The notes beneath the pieces were generated by a model. That model made no database searches. It had not been told where the DNA came from and saw only the letters and a list, made by a program, of their open reading frames with translations. The position numbers were made by a program, and so were the translations under genes. Below, one piece after another: positions 8,075 to 16,634 of a stretch of DNA of 64,000 nt. Source of the stretch: GCA-2687025 sp964473525 (lineage in GTDB: Bacteria; Poribacteria; WGA-4E; GCA-2687025); assembly GCA_964473525.1 (NCBI GenBank), contig CAYYPK010000002.1, positions 124,001-188,000 on the forward strand, written 5' to 3'. The stretch's first letter is position 1. Every line of letters begins with the position of its first letter.

Positions 8075-8986
8075 CTAGCGAGTCGTCGGCGGCAGGAACG
8101 ACCGGTTGATCTTCGCGATATACGTGAATGTGGGGTTCACGAACTGCGTGACGCGCGCTTCGAGAACCTGGCCAAGCCACAGGTAGGCGTCCTGCTTTGT
8201 GAACCCGTAGTCGGCCTCTAGCCACAAGACCAACGCGGCGAGAGCCTTCCGAAATGCGTCCTCTGCCGGTCGCTCCATCGCAACCGTGGCAATGTGGGTC
8301 TTGTCCTCGATTCTTGGCCCCAGCATGCCGGCAGGCCGGCTGACTACTTCGCACGTCACCCGCACCGTCCCTGAGGCCTCAATCCCGCCGGCGCCACATA
8401 TCTCGCCGTCGCCTTGGATGGCGTGCATGTCCCCAATGTGCACCAGGGCGCCTTCCACATTGACGGCCAGCACGACGGTGGCTCCCGTGGTGATTTCTTG
8501 AACATCGAAGTTGCCGCCCCAGTTCCCTCCCCACCCGTTGTGGAACCGCTCCACAGCGGGGGCGACGCCGACGAAGCCTATCATCGGGCGAAGCGGCAGC
8601 GTGCGGCCATCACCCCAATGGACGTGCCGGTCGTCGATGTGAACCACGCGCTCAGCCGGGCCAACGCCGGAGGGCCCGAGCCAGCCAGGCATCGCGCCCG
8701 TGTTCCCGCTATACCGTGTGAAACCGACTGGGTCGACGCGGATCGGGCCTATCCGCACCCGGATCGCGTCGCCGGGCTTGGCTCCCTCGACGTAGACGCA
8801 GCCACTCGACGGGTTGCCCCCACGCAGCGCCTCCTTCAGCCGAACGCCGTCTGGGTGCGCGTCCAGCCACGGGCCGCGGTTGAGTTGCGTGTCGACTTCG
8901 AATGTCTCGCCCGACTTCACCCGCAACGTGGGCTCGTTGTCCGCTCCCGTCTCGAAGTAGAGCAGGTCTCGCGTGGCGCGTTGCAT
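8075..8986 (-). CDS. Acetamidase/formamidase family protein
   Basis: A FmdA/AmdA-type amide hydrolase, which releases ammonia from formamide, acetamide or similar small amides in the cytoplasm. About 303 residues, a typical family length. Family landmarks are P-M-I-G-F-V-G-V-A-P near the middle, then G-G-N-F-D and the acidic/His motif I-G-D-M-H-A-I-Q-G-D-G-E-I-C-G-A-G-G-I-E. The ATG at 8986 is preferred over the one at 8998 because GAGG lies 6 nt before it. It is divergent from the ROK-lacZ operon with ~80 bp between starts. The true substrate is uncertain because family members differ. Confidence 0.93.
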   Translation of the reverse strand: MQRATRDLLYFETGADNEPTLRVKSGETFEVDTQLNRGPWLDAHPDGVRLKEALRGGNPSSGCVYVEGAKPGDAIRVRIGPIRVDPVGFTRYSGNTGAMPGWLGPSGVGPAERVVHIDDRHVHWGDGRTLPLRPMIGFVGVAPAVERFHNGWGGNWGGNFDVQEITTGATVVLAVNVEGALVHIGDMHAIQGDGEICGAGGIEASGTVRVTCEVVSRPAGMLGPRIEDKTHIATVAMERPAEDAFRKALAALVLWLEADYGFTKQDAYLWLGQVLEARVTQFVNPTFTYIAKINRSFLPPTTR

Positions 8987-9065
8987 GGGTTGCCTCATGT
9001 TGGGAAAGACTGTATCTATCTGAGCGCGTCCGCATCATACCCCAAGTCGGCATAGGGAACGAACG

Positions 9066-10073
9066 GTGAACCAGGCAATCAGCATTGACGTCGGCGGCAC
9101 GCAGATCAAGTGGGGTCTGGTGTCCGACGCGGGCGACATCCTGCGCAAGGAGCAGGAGGCCACCGAGGCCCTGGCGGGGCCACGCGCGGTGGGGCGTCAG
9201 ATAGCGGACATCGCGCGGCGGATATACGACAGCGCGGACGACCCGGACGCGATTCTTGGCATTGGCGTCGGGTGTCCAGGGCTCATCGATGAGACGCGCG
9301 AGATAAACATGTTCTCGCCGAACCTGTACAACCTCGACGGCTCTTCGTGGCGCGACATCCCCCTGGTGCGGCACATCAAGGATGGTCTTGGCGATCTGAC
9401 CCTTGATGTGCGCCTTGAGAACGACGTCAACGCCATGGTGCTGGGCGAGTTCCTCTACGGCGCCGGACGCGGCGCGAGTGACATGGTAGGCATGACTCTT
9501 GGCACGGGGGTGGGCGGTGGGCTCGTGCTCAACGGGCAGCTCTATCGAGGCGCGGGAAGCACCGCCGGGGAGATCGGCCACATGACGGTCGTGCCGGACG
9601 GCCCCATGTGTGGGTGCGGGAACTTCGGTTGCCTGGAGGCTCTCGTCGGCAAGGCGGGCCTTATCGAGAGGGCGCTCGAGGCCATCACGGCGAAGGGCCG
9701 CGCCACGACGCTGGAGGCCCACTTAGACGAGCTCAAGGCGCTCGACGACGACGCGCCGCAGATGATCGCGAAGGCGGCCCATGAGGGGGACGCCGTCGCT
9801 CGAGAGGTGTTCGCGGACACGGGCCGGTACATCGGCGCCGTGCTGGGATCCCTCGCCAACCTCATCAACCCCGAGATCGCCGTGGTCGGCGGCGGCATCT
9901 CGCGCGCCGGCCATGCTCTGTTCCCGCATATCGAACGTGAGGTGCGCGCGCGCGCGATGAAGCAACCGGCCGACACGATCCGCGTGGTCCCGGCGGAGCA
10001 CGGCAACGACGCGGGCATGCTCGGGTCGGCGGCCCTGATTCTGCGACCAGACGCCGCTGGCATAGCGTCCTAG
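9066..10073 (+). CDS. ROK-family sugar kinase
   Basis: Phosphorylates a hexose (glucose, N-acetylglucosamine or a relative) with ATP. The 335 residues contain the phosphate-binding D-V-G-G-T motif at 8-12, the E118-N-D120 catalytic site, T-G-V-G-G-G near 147-152, the sugar-binding G-E-I-G-H (168-172) and the ROK zinc site C182-G-C184-G-N-F-G-C189-L-E. No N-terminal helix-turn-helix precedes the kinase, so this is an enzyme and not a NagC/XylR-type repressor. It starts at GTG 9066 with AGGGA upstream. It leads an operon with the isomerase (gap 29 bp) and lacZ (gap 54 bp). Confidence 0.95.
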   Translation: MNQAISIDVGGTQIKWGLVSDAGDILRKEQEATEALAGPRAVGRQIADIARRIYDSADDPDAILGIGVGCPGLIDETREINMFSPNLYNLDGSSWRDIPLVRHIKDGLGDLTLDVRLENDVNAMVLGEFLYGAGRGASDMVGMTLGTGVGGGLVLNGQLYRGAGSTAGEIGHMTVVPDGPMCGCGNFGCLEALVGKAGLIERALEAITAKGRATTLEAHLDELKALDDDAPQMIAKAAHEGDAVAREVFADTGRYIGAVLGSLANLINPEIAVVGGGISRAGHALFPHIEREVRARAMKQPADTIRVVPAEHGNDAGMLGSAALILRPDAAGIAS

Positions 10074-10102
10074 CGTCGCGGCGTCGTCAAGGGAGAGTCC
10101 GC

Positions 10103-10999
10103 ATGCAACTGGTCTACGCGTACCGCCGCGAGAACGTCCACCCGCACACAGGTGGCGGCATGAATCTGCCGGCAGGGCAGGCGCGGACGGAGTTCCTGAC
10201 ACGTTCCAAGGCAATGGGCTTCGATGGGCTCGAGCTTGGAGCGGGGGACAGCACGGCGGACGCCGACATCGCCGCCCTGCGCGACGAGCTGGCCGATGCC
10301 GGGCTGCCCTGCCTGGCAGTGCGCGGAGGCGGCGGGTTCACACATCCTCGTACCCGCCAGCGCAGCGTGGACAGCTTGCGGAACGCCATCGTCTACGCGT
10401 CGAAGATCGGCGCGACGGTAGTGAACTCGGTTCTCGGCACCCCACTGCGCGACCCCTCGGGGCCGGGTCTGACCTGGGGCGAGCGGACGTGCCAGGGGTC
10501 CAGTCGAACGGCGACGCACGCTGACTTCGAAGCCACTGCCGCCGCTATCATCGACGCGTCGGGCGTGGCGGCGGACGTCGGCGTCGACATCACGGTCGAG
10601 GTGCACCAGCACTCGATAGTCGACAACAGTTGGTCCGCGCTCAGGCTGATGGAGCTCGTCGCGCGGTCGAACGTGGGTATCAACCCCGACCTGGGCAACG
10701 TCCTGTGGACGTACGACGTGCCGGAGGAGTCGTGTGAGGCCGCCATCGTCGCGCTGGCGCCACATACGAAGTATTGGCACTGCAAGAACCTCTATCGCGT
10801 CAACGTGCCGGACCTGCAACGGTCAGTGTTCCTGCAGGTACCGCTGCCGGAGGGGGAGATCGACTATCGCTTCGCTCTGTCGGCTCTGCGCGGCGTGGGA
10901 TACACGGGTCATGTCGCCATCGAGGGAATCCGCCTCGGCGACCAATTCGCGCGCGACCGCGCCAGTGTCGACTACATGCGCGGCCTTCTCGCCCAGTGA
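10103..10999 (+). CDS. Sugar phosphate isomerase/epimerase family (TIM barrel)
   Basis: A 298-residue AP-endonuclease-2/xylose-isomerase-like barrel. Metal-ligand candidates sit in the expected strands: V-E-V-H-Q-H near the middle, N-P-D-L-G-N after it, W-H-C-K-N-L and A-I-E-G-I-R near the C-terminus. Members isomerise or epimerise keto- and aldo-sugars in the cytoplasm; the substrate cannot be read from sequence. It starts at ATG 10103 with GGGAGA 6 nt upstream. Its place between a ROK kinase and lacZ suggests a step in use of the sugar released by the beta-galactosidase or of its aglycone. Confidence 0.92.
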   Translation: MQLVYAYRRENVHPHTGGGMNLPAGQARTEFLTRSKAMGFDGLELGAGDSTADADIAALRDELADAGLPCLAVRGGGGFTHPRTRQRSVDSLRNAIVYASKIGATVVNSVLGTPLRDPSGPGLTWGERTCQGSSRTATHADFEATAAAIIDASGVAADVGVDITVEVHQHSIVDNSWSALRLMELVARSNVGINPDLGNVLWTYDVPEESCEAAIVALAPHTKYWHCKNLYRVNVPDLQRSVFLQVPLPEGEIDYRFALSALRGVGYTGHVAIEGIRLGDQFARDRASVDYMRGLLAQ

Positions 11000-11053
11000 A
11001 CGCGCGCCTCCGCCGACAGCTCCACGCGAACGCACACCAGATAGGACACGTCG

Positions 11054-14000
11054 ATGGACTTGCGGGCTCTTGTATCGTCCCGGCTGTGGGAGAAACCCGA
11101 GCTGACACGTCTCAACGACCTGCCGGCGCGCGGCACTCTGTACCCCTACCCGACCGACGCCGAAGCGCGCCGCGGCGAGCCGGAGGGCACGCTATGGTAC
11201 CGCTCGCTGAACGGACCGTGGGAGTTTCGTCTCGCCGCAGCGCCCGGGGAAGTTGACGCCGAATGGCTGACGGTGGGCGCCAGCAGCGGCTGGGACACCG
11301 TGGCCGTTCCGGGCAACTGGACCATGCAAGGGTATGACCGGCCACACTACACGAACATCGCGATGCCGTTCGCTGACCCGCCGCCCTGTGTGCCGGACGA
11401 CAACCCGACGGGCGTCTACCAGAAGCGCTTCGACGTGCCGGCCTCCTGGACTGGACGACGCGTGGTCATCCACTTCGGAGGCGTCGAGAGCGTGCTCGCG
11501 TTGTGGGTGAACGGCTCGTTCGTTGGGTTGAGCAAGGACTCCCGACTCCCTGCGGAATACGACATCACCGAGCATGTCCGCGCAGGCGACAACGTGCTTG
11601 CCGCTGTGGTTATTAGGTGGTCTGACGGGAGTTTCCTGGAGGACCAGGACCACTGGTGGATGGCGGGCATCCACCGGGACGTGTACCTCTACAGCACGGC
11701 CGCCACCTACATCGCCGACGTGTTCGCACGGGGTTCGTCCTCTGGGACACTGGACGTGGACATCGTCATCGGCCCACGCCGCACACGCCACGAGGGATGG
11801 AGTGTCCGCGCGAACGTGTACGATCGCGCGGGCGACCCGATCTTCGACGAGCCCCTCGAGGGTCGCGACGGACACGGCCGACCGTGGGAGCCCCCGCAGG
11901 TCGTTCGCCTGCGCGCCGAGGCGGGAGAGGTGTCGCCGTGGTCCGCCGAAGAGCCCACGCTCTACACGCTCGTCGTCTCCCTCGTCGACGCTTCCGGCGC
12001 GGTCGTTGAGCGCACGTCAACCCGCATAGGCTTCCGCGATATCGAAGTGCAGGACCGCGAGCTGCTCATCAACGGCGCTCCCGTCATCCTCAATGGCGTG
12101 AACCGACACGACCACGACGACAGGCTGGGCAAAGCCGTCACACGCGAGGGCATGCTCGCGGACATCCGGCTGATGAAGCAGCACAACTTCAATGCCGTTC
12201 GCACCGCGCACTACCCGAACGACCCGGTGTGGTACGACCTCTGCGACGAGCATGGTCTCTACGTGATAGACGAGGCTAACGTCGAGACGCACGCGTACGA
12301 GAGCGAACTCGCGCACGACCCGCGGTTCGCTGCCGCGTTCCTGGATCGAGGCATGCGGCTCGCGCTGCGGGACAAGAACCACCCGTCGATCATAATGTGG
12401 TCGCTTGGGAACGAGAGCGGGTACGGGCCGAACCACGACGCCATGGCCGGGTGGCTCCGGGGATATGACGCGACGCGGCCCATCCACTACGAGGGAGGGA
12501 TTAGGTGGAACCGATGGGCAGAGGGCAAAGCGATTACCGACGTCATCTGCCCGATGTATCCGTCGGTGAAGGGGCTCGTGGAATGGGCGACAACAACGGA
12601 CGACGACCGCCCACTCATAACGTGTGAATACGCCCACGCGATGGGGAACAGCAGCGGCAACCTCAAGGAGTATTGGGAGGCCATCCGCGAGCATCGCGGC
12701 CTACAGGGCGGTTTCATATGGGACTGGGTGGACCAGGGCATCCGACAGACAGACGAACGCGGGCGCGAATACTGGGCCTACGGCGGCGACTTCGGGGACG
12801 AGCCCAACGACAGGAACTTCTGCATCAACGGCATGGTCTGGCCGGACCGCACGCCGCACCCGGCGATGCAAGAAATCAAGAAGCTCGCCCAGCCCGTCGA
12901 GGTGACGTCCGTGGACGCCAGCGGAGCCATCGTGGTCGAGAACCGCGACTACTTCAGGGATCTGACGTGGTTGCGAGCACAATGGGAGCTGTCCATCGAC
13001 GGGGCGACGCGTGCGACCGGCGAACTACCTGCGCTCAGCGCCGGGCCTGGGTGTAGCGAAACGGTGCGCCTGCCTCTCGAACCCGTCGACGCCCCGGGCG
13101 AGCGTACCCTGACGGTGAGCTTCGCGCTTGCGGAGGACGCGTCGTGGGCTTCTGCAGGGCACGAGGTCGCGTGGTCGCAGGCGGCGCTGCCCTCGCTGGA
13201 CCATGACCGTGACACGCGCCCAGCCAGCGGCGCGCTCCGGCACGGCGACGGCCCTGTCACGCTCCGAGTCAGCGATACGGCCGCGACGTTCGCCCCCGAT
13301 GGCGTGTTAGCCTCGCTGTCGCTGGCGGACATCGCCGTTCTGGAGGCCGGGCCGACGCTCAACCTATGGCGCGCGCCGGTAGACAACGACGGAATCAAGC
13401 AGTGGTCGGGGCAGGCCGGCAAGGCTCTGGGTCGGTGGCTAAAAGGGGGCGCGAACGCCCTCGCAGTAGCCGATGCCTCGACAGACGGCGCCGAAGAGGA
13501 CGGCTCCGCGGTCATCCTCAACCGGCGGTATGTCGGCGGCGCGTTGGGACACGTGGTGACACACGAGCAGCGTTGCACGGCGACCGCGTGTGGCGGGTTG
13601 CACGTCTCTGAGCGCATCGATCTGCCGGCCGCGTTCGCAGACCCGGCGAGGGTCGGCGTCACGTTCACGCTGCCAGCCGGCTTCGACCGCCTCCTCTGGT
13701 ACGGCCGAGGTCCTCACGAGTCGTACTGGGACCGCAAGTCTGGCGCGCGTCTAGGTCGGTACGCGTCCACCGTCGCCGACCAATATGTCCCCTACGTCGT
13801 TCCTCAGGAGCACGGTTGCCACGCTGACACCCGGTGGTTCGCACTGGAGAGCGCCGCGCGCGGGCTGCTGGTGGCGCCTGACGAGCCGCTGGAGTTCACG
13901 GCGAGTCACTTCAAGGCCGACGACCTCTACCGGGCGACCCACACGCACCAGTTGGAGCCACGCGCCGAGGTGATTGTGTGCCTGGACATTCACCAACGAG

Positions 14001-14149
14001 GCCTAGGAGGCGCGAGCTGTGGCCCCGACACGCTCGAGCGGTACCGTCTCCCGGCGGGCGTCCACCGCTTCGGTTACCGTCTCGTGCCTTACGAGGTGGG
14101 GGTTGTCGATCCGGGCGATCTGGCGCGCGCGAGTTGGCATTGGGCTTGA
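11054..14149 (+). CDS. lacZ: Beta-galactosidase, GH2 (LacZ type)
   Basis: Hydrolyses terminal beta-D-galactosides. The 1031 residues match five-domain LacZ enzymes: jelly-roll domain (~45-215), immunoglobulin-like domain (~220-330), TIM barrel (~335-625), then the C-terminal beta-sandwich domains. The active site is intact: acid/base Glu454 in G-N-E-S-G-Y-G and nucleophile Glu525 in C-E-Y-A-H-A-M-G-N, plus R-H-D-H-D (351-355) and the W-M-A-G-I-H-R-D-V segment. No signal peptide is visible, so it acts in the cytoplasm on imported oligosaccharide. AGGA lies 8 nt before the ATG. Its stop codon overlaps the -35 box of the following tRNA-Glu promoter. Confidence 0.97.
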   Translation: MDLRALVSSRLWEKPELTRLNDLPARGTLYPYPTDAEARRGEPEGTLWYRSLNGPWEFRLAAAPGEVDAEWLTVGASSGWDTVAVPGNWTMQGYDRPHYTNIAMPFADPPPCVPDDNPTGVYQKRFDVPASWTGRRVVIHFGGVESVLALWVNGSFVGLSKDSRLPAEYDITEHVRAGDNVLAAVVIRWSDGSFLEDQDHWWMAGIHRDVYLYSTAATYIADVFARGSSSGTLDVDIVIGPRRTRHEGWSVRANVYDRAGDPIFDEPLEGRDGHGRPWEPPQVVRLRAEAGEVSPWSAEEPTLYTLVVSLVDASGAVVERTSTRIGFRDIEVQDRELLINGAPVILNGVNRHDHDDRLGKAVTREGMLADIRLMKQHNFNAVRTAHYPNDPVWYDLCDEHGLYVIDEANVETHAYESELAHDPRFAAAFLDRGMRLALRDKNHPSIIMWSLGNESGYGPNHDAMAGWLRGYDATRPIHYEGGIRWNRWAEGKAITDVICPMYPSVKGLVEWATTTDDDRPLITCEYAHAMGNSSGNLKEYWEAIREHRGLQGGFIWDWVDQGIRQTDERGREYWAYGGDFGDEPNDRNFCINGMVWPDRTPHPAMQEIKKLAQPVEVTSVDASGAIVVENRDYFRDLTWLRAQWELSIDGATRATGELPALSAGPGCSETVRLPLEPVDAPGERTLTVSFALAEDASWASAGHEVAWSQAALPSLDHDRDTRPASGALRHGDGPVTLRVSDTAATFAPDGVLASLSLADIAVLEAGPTLNLWRAPVDNDGIKQWSGQAGKALGRWLKGGANALAVADASTDGAEEDGSAVILNRRYVGGALGHVVTHEQRCTATACGGLHVSERIDLPAAFADPARVGVTFTLPAGFDRLLWYGRGPHESYWDRKSGARLGRYASTVADQYVPYVVPQEHGCHADTRWFALESAARGLLVAPDEPLEFTASHFKADDLYRATHTHQLEPRAEVIVCLDIHQRGLGGASCGPDTLERYRLPAGVHRFGYRLVPYEVGVVDPGDLARASWHWA

Positions 14150-14175
14150 CAGCGCGATGCCGCCCGGTGCAGAAT
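14146..14175 (+). promoter_or_regulatory. Promoter of tRNA-Glu
   Basis: A perfect TTGACA (14146-14151), an 18-nt spacer and CAGAAT (14170-14175). Predicted start near 14182, ~16 nt before the tRNA. The -35 box contains the lacZ TGA stop (14147-14149). Confidence 0.6.
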
Positions 14176-14197
14176 TTCGGCGTTCGAGTAACCCGGT

Positions 14198-14272
14198 GGC
14201 GGCATCGTCTAGGGGTTAGGACGGGTGGTTCTCAGCCATCAAACCGGGGTTCGATTCCCCGTGCCGCTACCA
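14198..14272 (+). tRNA. tRNA-Glu (anticodon CTC)
   Basis: A 75-nt cloverleaf. The acceptor GGCGGCA pairs with TGCCGCT (first pair G-U). D arm GTC ... GAC; anticodon stem GGTGG/CCATC with loop TTCTCAG (anticodon at 14231-14233); T arm CGGGG-TTCGATT-CCCCG; encoded CCA at 14270-14272, followed by TTTTT at 14274-14278, which may end the transcript. It reads GAG codons. Its 3' half overlaps the 3' end of the convergent ROK gene. Confidence 0.96.
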
Positions 14273-15327
14273 CTTTTTGTGCTCGGCCACGGCGGCGTGA
14301 ACGCCAGGAACTCCCTCTCGTGGCCGAGCGTCGAGATGACGATCGCCTCCCTGCCGTAGTCAACGCCCCTATCGGCGAGCGCCTCCTCGGCGCCATCGCG
14401 CACGGCTTCCTGTAGCGCGGGGTGGGAGTCCGAGCCGAGGCTGTCACCCATCCGCACAACGCCAGAGCCGACGACGACGCGGTCGGCAAAGCTCTCCCGC
14501 CGCACGACCTTCCAGTAGTGGATGAACGCGGCCAAGGCGTGCCCGAATTCGCGCCCGGCCTCCGTGATGAACTTCCGCGCCGCTACGTCCCCGGCGCGCG
14601 CGGCCGCGTTGACGAGAGCTAGCACCGGCTCGCCCGGCGCCTCGTGCGGCGCCCAGTCGGGGTCCACGACGCGCGCGCGCCGCGCCAAAGCCGGCCCGCA
14701 CAGCCGTCGGTCCATCGACTGCTCGGAGGGCGCCAGACGCGGCCAGCCCGAAGCCTCTCGAAACTCGTAGCGACCGTCTGCGGTGCGCACGACTAGCCCG
14801 CCCGCCTCGGAGACCATGTGCCCCACCACCGGGTCGGTCCAGTAGAGCTCTCCTCGCCGCACGACCCCACTCGCCACGCCGGTGCCCCACACGATGAACG
14901 TCGCGTCCATGGCGCCCGGCGCCGTCCCACGCTTCTCCACTTCACCGAGCACGGCCGCCGCCGCGTCGTGCAGGACGGCCACACGCGTGTCCGCGCCCAG
15001 CGCGTCTCGCAGGGCTGACGTGATCCGCGCGGCCAACGGGTGTGGCGCGTGCGGACCATCGGCGGCGAACGAAGGTGGCGGTGGGACGCACTCTGGGTAG
15101 CTCACGCCGACGCCGTACACGTTGGGCCGCCCGACGGCGCCGGCCACCGCGCGCGCCTCGGCCGCTACGAGGGAGATGGTCTCTTGCTCGTCGCGCGGCG
15201 TCGGCAGGGGCGGACGGGAAACGACAAGGCCGCCGTCGCTACTGACGGCGCCGCACGCCACCTTCGTCCCGCCGACGCTTGCGGCCACCGCGATGGGTGA
15301 CGAGGCGGACGCTGCTGGGTCCGTCAC
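14239..15327 (-). CDS. ROK-fold protein lacking the zinc site
   Basis: A 362-residue ASKHA-type protein with an N-terminal S-V-G-G-T-K-V phosphate loop, a V-L-H-D-A-A-A-A-V segment in place of E-N-D-x-N-A, and G-T-G-V-A-S-G-V. Where ROK proteins have G-E-I-G-H followed by the C-x-C-x4-C zinc motif, this one has V-G-H-M-V-S-E-A-G-G and no cysteines. It may be a kinase of altered specificity or a non-catalytic sugar sensor. It starts at 15327, overlapping the aminotransferase stop (ATGA). The last ~12 residues are read antisense through tRNA-Glu because no earlier in-frame stop exists. It is the last gene of the gal operon. Confidence 0.9.
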   Translation of the reverse strand: MTDPAASASSPIAVAASVGGTKVACGAVSSDGGLVVSRPPLPTPRDEQETISLVAAEARAVAGAVGRPNVYGVGVSYPECVPPPPSFAADGPHAPHPLAARITSALRDALGADTRVAVLHDAAAAVLGEVEKRGTAPGAMDATFIVWGTGVASGVVRRGELYWTDPVVGHMVSEAGGLVVRTADGRYEFREASGWPRLAPSEQSMDRRLCGPALARRARVVDPDWAPHEAPGEPVLALVNAAARAGDVAARKFITEAGREFGHALAAFIHYWKVVRRESFADRVVVGSGVVRMGDSLGSDSHPALQEAVRDGAEEALADRGVDYGREAIVISTLGHEREFLAFTPPWPSTKSGSGTGNRTPV

Positions 15328-16601
15328 GACGCCGCTTCGTGATCCCTGAGGGCGTCCAGGTTCTCCTCGACCTTATGGAACGCGTCCGCCACGCGCAGCA
15401 TGCGCTCCTCGTCCGGCGCGATGTAGTTCCACCCCATCTCGAGGCTGTGCGCGATCTTGTGCTCGCAGTTGGGCAGCTCCGTGGCGGCGTAGTCGCGGCC
15501 GCTGCGGCGCACCGCGTCGTCCCACATGGTTCTCGGCCCGCCTGCGTCTGGGTTCAGACGGCTCCACTTGGAGATCGGGGAGGGCACGTACGGGGATGCC
15601 GACACGCCCTCGGCGCGCAACGCGGCGGAATACGTACTGCGGGAAACGCCCGAGCTGTCCGGGTCGAAGTTCATCGTCAACATGTGGTAGGCGGGCTCGT
15701 CACCATCTCCGTAGGTCGGTATCGAGACGCTACGAAGGCCGGCGAGCGCGCGTCCGAACGTCGCCGCGCTCACGCGGCGCCCGTCGATCTCGTCGTCCAG
15801 CTTCTGCAGTTGCTCGGCTAGCAGCGCGGCGTTGAGCGTGGACAGCCGGTACGTGTAGACGAGCGAATCCACATGTGGGCGCAACTCGTCCGGGAAACCG
15901 GCCTCCGGCGCGCGGCCCATGTGCTGACACGCCATCGACGCCCGCCAATACACGTCCACGTCGTCGGTGACCAGGTAGCCCGCCTCCGTCGAGGCGAGGA
16001 GCTTGCCGCCCATGCAAGAGAAGCCGGAGGCGTCGCCGAACGTGCCCACCTTGCGGCCTCTGTGGAGCGCGCCGTGGGCCTGGCTGCCGTCCTCAATCAC
16101 CTTCAGACCGTGACGGTTGGCGACTTCGCATATGGCGGTCATGTTCGCCGCCTGCCCGTAGATGTGGACGGCAAGAACCGCGCGCGTCCGCGGCGTGACG
16201 GACGCCTCGACTGATGCCGGGTCTAGCAGGCCGGTCTCGCGATCCACATCCGCGAACACCGGTAGGGCGCCGTTGTGCAGGATGCACGACGTCGACGCGC
16301 CCCACGTGTACGGAGTCGTGATGACCTCGTCGCCGCCGGTCACCTCGAGTCCCGCCAGCGCCGCCTGAAGAGCGCCATGGCCCGACGACGTCCCGAGACA
16401 GTGCGAGCTCCCTTGCCACCGCGCGATGGCCTCCTCGGCCTCGCGGATGATCGGGTCGTTCTTATTGAGTCCCACGGTATGACCGCGTTCCAGCAACTCC
16501 GACACACGTTGCACGGCTTTGGCGGTGAACCGAGGGTGCGGATCCTGACCTGGAGGCTGGACGGGGTCGCCGCCCAAGAGGGCGAGTCGGCGCGCGGACA
16601 T
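15324..16601 (-). CDS. DegT/DnrJ/EryC1/StrS-family aminotransferase
   Basis: A PLP enzyme of the sugar/AHBA aminotransferase family. The 425 residues contain G-T-S-S-G-H-G-A-L near 70-78, P-Y-T-W-G near 97-101, the PLP-phosphate/ring region E-D-G-S-Q-A-H-G-A (~170-178), and Lys200 in S-C-M-G-G-K as the likely Schiff-base lysine. It might transfer an amino group to a keto-sugar; the context of sugar kinases and a dioxygenase fits, but no donor or acceptor can be named. GGAGG lies 7 nt before the ATG. It lies 33 bp after the PhyH gene in the minus-strand operon. Confidence 0.93.
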   Translation of the reverse strand: MSARRLALLGGDPVQPPGQDPHPRFTAKAVQRVSELLERGHTVGLNKNDPIIREAEEAIARWQGSSHCLGTSSGHGALQAALAGLEVTGGDEVITTPYTWGASTSCILHNGALPVFADVDRETGLLDPASVEASVTPRTRAVLAVHIYGQAANMTAICEVANRHGLKVIEDGSQAHGALHRGRKVGTFGDASGFSCMGGKLLASTEAGYLVTDDVDVYWRASMACQHMGRAPEAGFPDELRPHVDSLVYTYRLSTLNAALLAEQLQKLDDEIDGRRVSAATFGRALAGLRSVSIPTYGDGDEPAYHMLTMNFDPDSSGVSRSTYSAALRAEGVSASPYVPSPISKWSRLNPDAGGPRTMWDDAVRRSGRDYAATELPNCEHKIAHSLEMGWNYIAPDEERMLRVADAFHKVEENLDALRDHEAAS

Positions 16602-16634
16602 GTGCGTTCCTCCGGTGGCTCGCGAGTGTCGGCG

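Noticed and set aside
14232..14489. Short minus-strand frame ending in A-R-G-I-E-P-R-F-D-G
   Set aside because: This tail is typical of antisense tRNA read-through and the frame has no support; the ROK frame is the coding one.
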